Shown: positions 25,097-33,310 of the stretch, one piece after another
Numbering within the stretch: position 1 is the first letter of the stretch
How the letters are laid out: each line of letters opens with the position of its first letter
NCBI RefSeq assembly: GCF_000315625.1
Contig: NW_005434632.1
Span: 344,201-393,226 of the forward strand
Direction of reading: 5' to 3'
From: Guillardia theta CCMP2712
Lineage: Eukaryota; Cryptophyceae; Pyrenomonadales; Geminigeraceae
DNA length: 49,026 bases
Translations under genes and position numbers: made by a program
Notes under the pieces: generated by a model
Database searches by the model: none
The model's input: the letters and a program-made list of their open reading frames with translations, nothing else
What the model was told of the DNA's origin: nothing

Positions 25097-28000
25097 TCAG
25101 TTGCTCTCCATGGGAAATTGTCCGCAGAATTTGAGCTGCTCCACCAAGCTGCCAAGCGGCCCATCCGCCGAGTATCTCTCCTTGAAAGAGTTGATCTAGA
25201 CAGAATCATGAGAACGTAGCAGATGGAAGAGAGTAGCAAGGGGCTAGAGCACGAGAGCAGGAGCAGGAGCAGGAGGAAGGAAGGGCGAGACAGGAAAGAG
25301 GAGGGAAGGGGGAGGGGGAGGTAGACAGTAGAGCTCCCACCATCCCGTAGGCAGTCGCTTCATAATCCTTGAAAGACACCTGACCATCGGACGACAAACT
25401 TGTGACTCCTTGAACAAAGATCTTCCTCGGCTCCTTCTTGGCGAGCACAATCTACAATGATCGTCATTATCATAGTCGTCTTCCTTGTCCTCTTTTTCCT
25501 CCTCATCCTTCTCCCCCCCCCGCTTCCCCTCCCTCCTTCTCCCCCTCCTCCTCTTCTCCCTCCTTCTCTTCCCACCCCCCCCTCTCCCTTCCTCCTCCTC
25601 CTCCTCCTCATCATCATCATCCTTGTCATAGCAAACATAAGAGACCACTCTCGCCGTGTCCTAACCTTGCGGAGTTCGAGCATATCCTCAGGGACAGACG
25701 TGTAGTATTTGTACATCTTGATCCCTTCCTCCACATCCGCCGTGGCCTGCAAACAGAAAGTCATCAGGTGCCTCCTGCTCCTGCTCCTGCTCCTGCTGCT
25801 CCTGCTCCTGCTCCTGCACTCCCCTGCTTCTTCCTGCTGCTGCTGCTGCTCCTCCTCCTCCTCCTCCTCCTCCTCCTCCTCCTCCTCCTCCTGTCTTCAC
25901 CTTATACACATTCAGTTTCTCCAGAAACGCGGCCATCGCCTTGCGGCCGACGCTGAGAATCTTGCTGCGATCTAAGGAGATGATGACGTCATCGTCCTTC
26001 TTCACGATGCTGACGAGGCCCTCCCCGGCCTCCAGCAGCACTCGGAGGATCGCATAGCGAGCTTGCATGTGCGCCTACATTGTTGTCACCCCCCCCTCGC
26101 TCTGTGACCACCTGCTCCTCTCTCTTCCTCCTCCTCTCCCTCCTCTCTCAGCTCACTTGTCTCCACTTGCTGTTCTCCGGCGTGAAGTACTCGAGCGAGA
26201 GCAGCCCGGCCCTCACCATGATCAGCCAGTTCACGTACGTCACGTCCGAGACCTGAGAAGCTGCTGAGCCGCAGACATCCAGCACTGCCGGGGGCCAGCT
26301 GAGATTTTCCTCACCTCGTCCGCTGAGGCGGAGTGGCCAAAGAGGGAGAGGATCTCGGGGACGCAGCTGAGAAAGATCCCAACGCTCTCTGCACGGCATT
26401 CTTCATAGCTGGAGCTCTCCTGGGAAGGGGTGAGAAAAATGCCTTCGCTGGAGGAGACGAGGAGGAAGAGGAGAGAGGGAATGAGGCAGGCAGGGAGGCA
26501 GGCAGGGAGGGAAGGGGGAGGAGGGAGGAGGGAGGAGGGAGGAGGGAGGCGGGCACGAAGGGAGACAGGGAGGGTAAGGGAGGGAGGGAACGGAAGGAAC
26601 GGAGGGAGGGAGGGAGAAGAGGAGAAGAGGAGCGGTGGTTGTAGAGGAGGAGAGATCAAGGCAGAAGGGCAGGCGAGGCGATAGAAGACGACCAGGGCCA
26701 ACAGAAAAGGAGGAGGAGACGAGTATGCGGAGAAAGTTGTACTTCTCCTCTTTGTGTGAAGGGGAGGAGGAGTGAGGAAAGAGGAAGAGGGAAGGGATGG
26801 GGACACATGGCATGCAGGAGAAGGGAGGAATCTGACTCACGGCTCCGAACTTGCCGTCCCATGTCTCTCCAGGCTTGTAGAAGGTCTCGATGGAGTTGCC
26901 GGTGAAAGGATGTTTGACCTGCGGCTGTCAGTTAGCAGGAACCAGGCGGGTCGTCATCCTCCACTTACCTTGTTCTTGTCAAAGTTCAGAGCCCCGTCGC
27001 TCCCCTCCTTCAACAGCTTCCCGCTCCTGCTCGCCCCTCGTGAGACGCCAGGGACCAGATCGAGGAGAGAGCTGGGAGGAGGGAGGGAGGAGGGAGGAGG
27101 GGCAAGGAGCAACAAAGATGGGGATGCGCAAGGCGATCACTAGCTGAGACAGCAGGTCGACGAAGGAGTCTGCCAGAGGACGAGGACGATGGTCGTACCC
27201 GTGACCAAGGAGCTCATGGATAGCAACTTGAACCTGAGACCAGAGACAGGTTCAGCGCCAACTTCACCATTCTGGCATACCTATCCCTCGAGCTCGGGGT
27301 CAGAGCCCCCCCCTCCCCTGTGAGGTCCTGGTCACTAGGATCGCATCCCCAGCCTTCATCTCCTCTCTCTATCGGTGCAGCTCCTCCGATCCTCCCGTGA
27401 TCTCGTGAGGGTGGCGGTGTGCGGCCCCGGNNNNNNNNNNNNNNNNNNNNNNNNNNNNNNNNNNNNNNNNNNNNNNNNNNNNNNNNNNNNNNNNNNNNNN
27501 NNNNNNNNNNNNNNNNNNNNNNNNNNNNNNNNNNNNNNNNNNNNNNNNNNNNNNNNNNNNNNNNNNNNNNNNNNNNNNNNNNNNNNNNNNNNNNNNNNNN
27601 NNNNNNNNNNNNNNNNNNNNNNNNNNNNNNNNNNNNNNNNNNNATGTTGGTCTCCACAGGAGGACCCTTGTCCTTCACCCAGCTCCTGCAGACTTGAAGA
27701 TCAGAGGGAGGGGGAGAGGGAGAGTGAGAGGGAGGATCAGCTCGTCTGGCGAACAGAGGGGGGGAGGGGGGCAAGGGGAAGAAGGAGATCAGGAAGCAGG
27801 AGGAGAACATGGGCGAGGTGGTAGCAGTCATAGGGGGGACCATTTGAAATTGAGGAGAGACGCAGAAACACAAAAGGTGTGAAATGAAAGGACATGGCGA
27901 TATGGGTAAAGGACGCACAAAGAATGAATGATTGGTCAGAGCAAGGAGAGGCAGGATGAGGGAGGGAGGGAGGGAGGGAGGGATGGGATGGATTGGATGC

Positions 28001-29531
28001 AGGGATGGAGGAGAGAGGACTGGAGAGGGGAGTAGAGGTGGAAGAGGAGCGGAGGAGGGGAAAGAAGTTCAAAACCTCTGCGAGTCCTTGTGGTCCTGGA
28101 TGTTTCCTGTTCAGGGTAGCGATCAGCATCGTAGCGGGGGCAGTACAGAACAGTGAGGAGTGCCTGAGTTGAAGGAGTTGACGTAGTGCTTCAACATCTC
28201 CACACGGTCCTTGTTCTCCTCCGGCACGTACTTCGACGCCCTCTCGATTGCCCCTTGGTGCATGGTCATCGCAGACGGACAAAACCAATGGAAAAGATGT
28301 TGAAAACTCACTGGCTAGCTCGCCCATGAAAGGGGAGTGGTCGCCGTACTTGACCTCGATCTTGACATCCCTGCCGTTTTCCCCTTCAGCACCTTGGCCG
28401 TCCTTAGCTGCCCATCGGTCACCTGAAGACATGCATCGCGCTCTCCTGCCGATTCGCTGAGGCGATGCAGAGCTGATACACAACTTCGCCATCCTTCGAT
28501 GTCTTGAACAATCTCGTGTTGTACGCCTTACCGATAACTTATCAATCTGGATTTCGGTATTGACATTGACATCACTACCAACCTGGTCGCCCATGTTCTG
28601 AGAAGTCAAGAAATCCTACCGACAGTTCAGCGACTTGCTGGCAGAACAGGTCAAAGAGCGACACCTGTACCACTTGAATCTCCGCCGTTGTCATGTCTGA
28701 TGATTGTTGTTTTAGACGCAAGTATGCCATTCACAAACGAGCGCGGGACGCGTCAAATTCTTCAAGAGGTACCTGGAGAATAGTATGTGGAGATCCCCTT
28801 GCCGTCCAACCCGAACTGCTTCTTGGCACTGGGTTGCTCAAGGTCAAAGACAGACAGCAAGTACATGCAAGCTCACTCGGAGAGATCGTAGATGTCGTTC
28901 TCGATGTTCTTCCACTGCACATGTCGATCAGAGCGTCGGTCCTCCATGTTAGCGTATCTTACGTCTTCTGCCAGTTCAGGTCCCTTGGAAGAAAGGGACA
29001 CAATCTTCGCAATCTTCTCAGAGCCGCAGCGCGGAATGAACTTGGTGTCGCCGAAAGACAGGTAGTTTCCCATGTTGCCGTAGAAGCATGCACAGAACTG
29101 GATGAAAGCGTCCCAGTCCTCCTGCTGTACGCCATCTGCTCACATACTTATCATGATGGCTCTGATGAGGACAGGACGGATACTTGCAAGGCACCTCTTC
29201 TCCAAGTCTGCTACATCATCTGCCGCAAACAGTTTGTGGAGGAGGAGGAAGAACTTTGGGCTCTCGGGAGACGTCTGCGCGAGGCAAGATAGGGCGCCGG
29301 CCCAGCATCCCACATTGAGATGATACGAATAGAGCTTCTCGTTTTCTGCCCTCCAGTTGCTTCAGAAATCGCAGGAGCAAGTAGTTCACTTTCACCTGTC
29401 AGCCCATGAAAGGCTTCCTTGGCGTCTAGCAGACAGATCGGCGTATTGCTGTCGGTTCGAACAACTTCAGAGGCATCAATCTCAACAGGACTTCTTGAAG
29501 CTTACGTGGGTGTTACATGCAAATCAGACAT
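25097..29531 (-). CDS. DPP3: Dipeptidyl peptidase III (M49 metallopeptidase), interrupted by assembly gap
   Basis: DPP III is a cytosolic zinc exopeptidase that removes dipeptides from the N-termini of short peptides. Reading down the minus strand, joined exons include 29396 (ACA G) to 29345-29184 (LTENEKLYSYHL), 29135-28963 (YGNMGNYLSFGDTKFIP), 28914-28877, 28828-28773, 28696-28665, 28615-28583, 28526-28423 (AYNTRLFK), 28370-28312, 28253-28164, 28106-28076 and 27685 into the gap (SWVKDKGPPVETN). After the gap come 27233-27199 (VQVAIHELLGHG), 27026-26969 (SGKLLKEGSDGALNF), 26918-26841, 26419-26315 (SSYEECRAESVGIF), 26252-26157 (VTYVNWLIMVRAGL), 26074-25901 (HMQARYAILRVLLEAGEGL), 25746-25666, 25451-25341 and 25195-25097. 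The zinc-binding HELLGH and the EECRAE ligand motif are both intact. Roughly 100 residues expected between VETN and HELLGH are not seen. The start is tentative: ATG at 29531 (MSDLH) needs a 36-bp intron to reach IDASEVVRTDS. The family assignment is very secure. Confidence 0.93.
25779..25892. repeat. CTGCTC / CTC low-complexity tract in a DPP III intron
   Basis: An imperfect ctgctc hexanucleotide repeat passes into a pure (CTC)n run. It lies between the DPP III exons ending at 25746 and starting at 25901 (GTGAAG donor, GCAG acceptor on the minus strand), so it is intronic. Confidence 0.85.
26460..26640. repeat. GGGA/GGCAGGGA polypurine tract in a DPP III intron
   Basis: Tandem ggcaggcaggga and ggagggaggagg units fill most of the intron between the exons at 26419 and 26841. 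Its overlapping Pro/Ser- or Arg/Glu/Gly-rich frames are artefacts. Confidence 0.8.
27431..27643. other. Assembly gap, 213 Ns
   Basis: A run of N lies inside the DPP III gene, between the exon encoding VKDKGPPVETN and the HELLGH exon. The 190 bp immediately left of it (27240-27430) does not read as the expected DPP III segment, so the gap edge or size may be wrong. Confidence 1.
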
Positions 29532-29663
29532 GTTGACTTGTGTTGACTCTGCCACTTATACTGCGAAAGGTGGTGAGAGAAAACTCTGCTTTCTCGGCCG
29601 AGCAGCTTCTGAGTTGGGAGCAGAGCTTACGATGAACCTCTTTCCTTTTGAAATCCTTCAATC

Positions 29664-29812
29664 CTCTCCTATCGCTCTTGTCTCCTCTCCTGTCGCTCTA
29701 TCGCTCTTGTCTCCTCTCCTGTCGCTCTATCGCTCTTGTCTCCTCTCCTATCGCTCTCGTCTCCTCTCCTATCGCTCTTGTCTCCTCTCCTATCGCTCTC
29801 GTCTCGCCAGCC
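29664..29812. repeat. Minisatellite, ~21/28-bp units
   Basis: Alternating units of tcgctcttgtctcctctcct and the variant with gtcgctcta repeat six to seven times. Some copies read ctcgtc instead of cttgtc. It lies just upstream of the DPP III start and left of a GC-rich block. Confidence 0.85.
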
Positions 29813-29879
29813 GTTCTCCCTCCCTCATCCCACATTTCATTACGTCACCCCATTCAGCCCCAGATTCAGCCCCATTCAA

Positions 29880-30120
29880 CCCGGCGGGCCCGCCGCAGCA
29901 GCACCCTCAAGCATCGTTCGCGGCCGCGGGCGGACGGGCGGGCCGGGCGGCCCGTGGCCGGGCCGCGCCCGAGCAGAGACCCGGCGAGCTCAGTCTTCAA
30001 CAAGCTTGAAAAAAGGCTTTACTAGACGCTTCAGCTTCACTAAAAGTTAAGTTAAAGATCAGTACGAGGACAATGAGGAGAGTAGAGGAGACTTGACCCT
30101 GACCCTGCACGGATGGTCGC
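29880..30120 (-). repeat. GC-rich block plus dispersed repeat, copy 2
   Basis: 29880-29990 is GC-rich (ggcgggcccgccg, gggccgggcggcccgtggcc). On the minus strand 30110-30040 reads cagggtcagggtcaagtctc, then actctcctcattgtcctcg, tactgatctttaacttaact. This matches 46621-46685 in order and spacing, with a few substitutions. Confidence 0.75.
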
Positions 30121-30239
30121 ACTGGCCAAACGGCGAGAAGAGAAAAGACAGCTTTACCGATGCTTGGAACAAGAACTTCCATTATTATGCCAGTAATAGT
30201 GCGGTCATGAGTCACTACTAAGGCTATAGTACTAACTTT

Positions 30240-30622
30240 GAGTAAAGAGTGGACGTACGACTGATATAATCGAAGCGAGGCTCCGGCGTAGTACGTGACT
30301 GAACTTGCGACTGTGAACTTGGAATCGGAAACATTTTTTTTAGGATGGTGCTTGTGGCTCTTTTGTAAACTTAGTATTGACTGATTCTCTTCGCGGTACC
30401 AAAAAAAAAAAGACAGCGAGTAATAGTATTGACGTATAGTACCGGCGATACAGTCGAAGCTCCGGTCACGTAGTACAGTACGGTACCGTAGTACTGAAAC
30501 TGTGAACTCAGTTGCTGTTGGAATCGGATCAGTTGCTCATTTACAGCTCGGGCTAGCCATCTCACGCCGTTTGGTACTTGTGACTCTTTTGTAAATGTTG
30601 ACTGATTCTCTTCGCGGTACAA
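30240..30622 (+). repeat. Diverged ~200-bp direct duplication
   Basis: Copy A (about 30240-30399) and copy B (about 30425-30622) share ordered blocks: a cgaag..ctccgg..cgtagta block, gaactt/gaactc with ggaatcgga, cttgtg-[ga]-ctcttttgtaaa, and ttgactgattctcttcgcgg followed by tac. Copy B has an extra segment with acagctcgggctagccatct. No open frame or terminal inverted repeat was seen. Confidence 0.75.
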
Positions 30623-30827
30623 TTAGCCACGGTACTGTTGACCACTGATCACCCCTGGAAGCGGGTCTATGAATGACCCCCCCTGTCCCCAGACTGACCC
30701 CTGCAATATCTTTTTCCTCGCCCAGTGATGGCATTCCACGATTGACTGCTTGTTCTCTTTCTCAACTCTTCCCTCGCCTTCCATCTTGATTAAGCTCCTG
30801 AATATCTACAGACTCACAGGGCAGAAG

Positions 30828-31292
30828 ATGTACAAGGCCTCCATAGTTTCTACTGCCGCCAGTCACTCGTATGCTGCTGATTCCTCCTCTTGGAACTACT
30901 CTCTCTTTGAATGGGTCATTGCTCACGATGCCTTAACTTCTCTTGGCCAAGAAAGCAGCTCTCCTGCACCCAGTAAGAGTTGCCTCTCCAGACGGTGGAC
31001 ACAGGTCGAGCATGATCGATTCTTACAAGCTCTCGCCTTATTCAGTCTACCATCCACTGCATCGTGCAAGGAGGGAGGGAAAGGCCTCGGGCTGGGTCGA
31101 GGCGTTGCAACTAAAATAGCAGACTACGTAATGACAAGGACAGAAGCGCAGGTGCGGTCGCATGCACAAAAATATTTCATGCAGCTGAAGGCAATGCGAG
31201 ACAACGACGTGATGATTGATTATGAAAACCAATACTTGGTTCGTCATCAGCTGTCGTGCGAAGATCCGAGGAGGAGAGTATCTAGAACTTAA
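30828..31292 (+). CDS. SHAQKYF-type Myb-domain transcription factor
   Basis: The ATG at 30828 begins MYKASIVSTAAS; the frame stops at 31292. Residues about 47-110 form one Myb/SANT repeat of the plant and protist CCA1/REVEILLE class: RRWTQVEHDRFLQALALF, a short Gly/Lys-rich insertion, GRGVATKIADYVMTRTEAQV, then RSHAQKYFMQL. The SHAQKYF motif in the recognition helix defines the class, which binds DNA as a single repeat. The insertion between helices 1 and 2 (about TASCKEGGKGLGLGRG) is longer than usual. The frame is open upstream of this ATG without another ATG. A further open stretch from 31301 to 31537 (VNSSNVNMMTCTIIPE..., ending ALSVLFT) could be a second exon after a phase-0 acceptor at 31300, but the donor is unclear. 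Confidence 0.8.
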   Translation: MYKASIVSTAASHSYAADSSSWNYSLFEWVIAHDALTSLGQESSSPAPSKSCLSRRWTQVEHDRFLQALALFSLPSTASCKEGGKGLGLGRGVATKIADYVMTRTEAQVRSHAQKYFMQLKAMRDNDVMIDYENQYLVRHQLSCEDPRRRVSRT

Positions 31293-31539
31293 AACTTCAG
31301 GTGAACTCATCGAACGTGAATATGATGACATGTACTATTATACCAGAGAACAATTCAAGTCTGGTAGAAGATGACATTCTTTTCAGAGTTGCGGAAATGC
31401 CTATGTTCAAGAATATCTACCTGGCTTACCAACATAAGAGGGCTGGCAATTCACCAAAGCACAACGTGAGAATGTCAGTTTCAAAGCTGCTGAGCGACAT
31501 CATTGAATCCAGCGCTCTCTCAGTCTTATTTACATAAAT

Positions 31540-32264
31540 TATGCCAATTTGCGTTTGAGAAATGCATCGAATCTGCATCGAATCTTTCAAAGACTGTACC
31601 AGCTGTGATGGCGTGCCACACCCCGAAGCAGACATCTACAGCAAATTGCTCAAGGCACCTCCACTGGATCACACACAAAGGTGTAGTGCAGTGATGTCTA
31701 GTGTACATCACAAGCGATGCTAGACACAAGCGTGGCATACAACATAAGGAGAGAATAGACCCTTCTACCCTGAAGAGGCTGATCGTTATATAGGATAGAG
31801 GAAACGGGATTGTAATTCCGAGAGCACGTCTAGCCGTTATATGCTTCCAGTCCTGTGAGAGTCCTGTGCCTGACATTTGTTGAGGATCAAGGCTAGCCTA
31901 GCCTTCAGTACTGTCCGTTACCTTGGGTAACAAGGTCCAGTCTGAGTTGAGCTCGCTTTGCTAGCAAGCTCTGGTAACAGGGTAATGTCGCGGCTTGCCT
32001 GTCAACGATTGTCAGCTTGGATACATGCTTTTAGTTTGTGCTTATGTGCGCAGATAGTCAGTGACAAGCAGGTAGTGTCTTGTCTTTCATTACAGTACGT
32101 TTGTTTAAAGTGTACCAGATAAATGCAGATATCCTCGCAAAATTGCACAGTTCGAGTGATTAAACACACATTCTTGTTTTCCAGCTCCAAACAACTTCGA
32201 TTATCTGCACGCCACCATGTTTTGCCTCCATTTGAACACCGCAAGGAATTATCGGTCTGCACAA
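31540..32264. other. Convergent intergenic region
   Basis: This spacer lies between the Myb gene (+) and the RWP-RK gene (-), so both 3' ends should be here. The only structure noted is a small perfect palindrome, gttacc-ttg-ggtaac, near 31917-31931. No gene was recognised. Confidence 0.45.
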
Positions 32265-32780
32265 TTACTTTCTAGCGGTATCCATCATATGAATAATTTC
32301 ATCTAAGAGATCTGGCGTACGCCATGTCCTGAAATTCTTCATCAGCTCTTCTTGCTCTTCTTGCTCTCCTTTCTCCTCCCTCTCGTCTTCTTCCGTCGAT
32401 CGTTGTCGATCATGCATGCGTGAATACGTTTCGATGCCCTCGTTCTTTGCACCGTGGTATTCCTTCTTCACGTAAGGCCAGCAACCCATTCCCAACTTCT
32501 TGCAGGCATTTTTAAGTGCTGTCAAGGAGATGTCAAGCTCCTGAGCAGCCTCTCGTTGGCTCAGCGTCATAAGGGCTTGAACATCCTGGACAGTAATGAT
32601 GGAAGGCATGCGGCGATTACGCGTCTCGAACTTGCGGCGTCGGGGGAAGATCCTGACTGCATGAAGATGAAGTCGTCCCTGCTGCTCATGTCCTGTAGAA
32701 GGCTGAGGAGATGGCAAGGAATCGCTAAGATAGAGATCAGAAGCGCGCGTGACTGATGACTCGGCAGAGGCTGCTGACAT
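32265..32780 (-). CDS. RWP-RK-domain-like transcriptional regulator
   Basis: A single open frame of 171 codons starts at the ATG at 32780 (MSAASAESSVTRASDLYLSD). Residues about 72-105 read LSQREAAQELDISLTALKNA followed by CKKLGMGCWPYVKK. This is the helix-turn-helix core of the RWP-RK family (usual form: EAA..L.v..T.LK..CR..GI.RWPyRK). The RW is replaced by CW and the closing RK by KK, so it is a divergent member. RWP-RK proteins regulate nitrogen responses and gametogenesis in plants and algae; no specific role can be assigned here. The N-terminal half is basic (RIFPRRRKFETRNRR). The C-terminal part is strongly acidic (about 20 residues rich in Glu), then TWRTPDLLDEIIHMMD, which could be an activation or interaction helix. 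No introns are visible. Confidence 0.8.
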   Translation of the reverse strand: MSAASAESSVTRASDLYLSDSLPSPQPSTGHEQQGRLHLHAVRIFPRRRKFETRNRRMPSIITVQDVQALMTLSQREAAQELDISLTALKNACKKLGMGCWPYVKKEYHGAKNEGIETYSRMHDRQRSTEEDEREEKGEQEEQEELMKNFRTWRTPDLLDEIIHMMDTARK

Positions 32781-33310
32781 CGGTGTAGGTGGCGTAAATC
32801 GCTGAGAGTTTACGGGAGCCCGACGACACTGAAGGCGGATGTATGAGAGGAGCGGAGGGTCTGAAGAATGTGAGCGATGTTGCGGTGCGAGAGGAGATGA
32901 GCGAAGCTAAGGCTCTTCAGCGTCGCAGCCGTAAGGAGCGCGCGGGGGGGAAGCGACTCAATAAGCAACGTTTCCACATTAAAAAGTTTAGTAATCAGGG
33001 GTGAGTTTTCAAGTTGCACTATTATCGGTAATTTACATGAGCTTATTTGTACCATATCGCCCTATTTACCCGATGAATATCAAGAAGATATATCAAGAAG
33101 ATATAGCCGATCGCGGCTATATCTGACTCAAAAACTCTCCCCTGGAATTCCGAGTTAAAGTTTGTACCTAGTTTTTACTCATCAAGGAGGCTCTATTGCA
33201 GCCTTTACTCAAAGTTAGTGCCACACAACCCGCCCCAGAGAGTACATATAAGGATGAGAGAAAGGCAGCTCTGTGCAAACCCCGCGCCTCAGTGACAGCA
33301 CCACAGGCCC
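32781..33310. other. Divergent promoter region between RWP-RK and ThrRS genes
   Basis: Both flanking genes point outward from here. It contains the hairpin at 33100-33123, preceded by a doubled atatcaagaag. An 81-codon minus-strand frame at 33055-32810 lacks any recognisable motif and I do not call it. Confidence 0.45.
33100..33123. promoter_or_regulatory. Perfect 10-bp inverted repeat with 4-nt loop
   Basis: gatatagccg, loop atcg, cggctatatc. It sits in the spacer between the divergent RWP-RK and ThrRS genes, just after two copies of atatcaagaag. It could be a regulator-binding palindrome or an RNA hairpin in a 5' UTR; the sequence does not decide. Confidence 0.5.

Noticed and set aside
25081-25219. 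Plus-strand exon (ALALLSSSSVALHGKLSAEF) as an extension of the small gene at 24550
   Set aside because: The minus strand encodes the DPP III C-terminus there (INSFKERYSADGPLG), which fits the family and splice phase.
25360-25764. Minus-strand frame reading through Glu/Arg/Gly-rich repeats
   Set aside because: It reads from a real DPP III exon (25746-25666) through the intron; the GTTAGG donor and TAG acceptor at 25451 give the correct join.
31974-31985. taacagggtaat, the 3' two thirds of the I-SceI homing site
   Set aside because: Only 12 of 18 bases match, there is no intron or homing endonuclease gene nearby, and a match of this length is not compelling.
31870-32000. Search for tRNA genes in the convergent spacer and elsewhere
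   Set aside because: No cloverleaf with matching acceptor stem and T-arm was found; ggttcga-like strings lie in coding exons or lack partners.
32810-33055. 81-codon minus-strand frame upstream of the RWP-RK gene
   Set aside because: No domain, no splice link found to the RWP-RK frame, and it lies where the divergent promoter should be.
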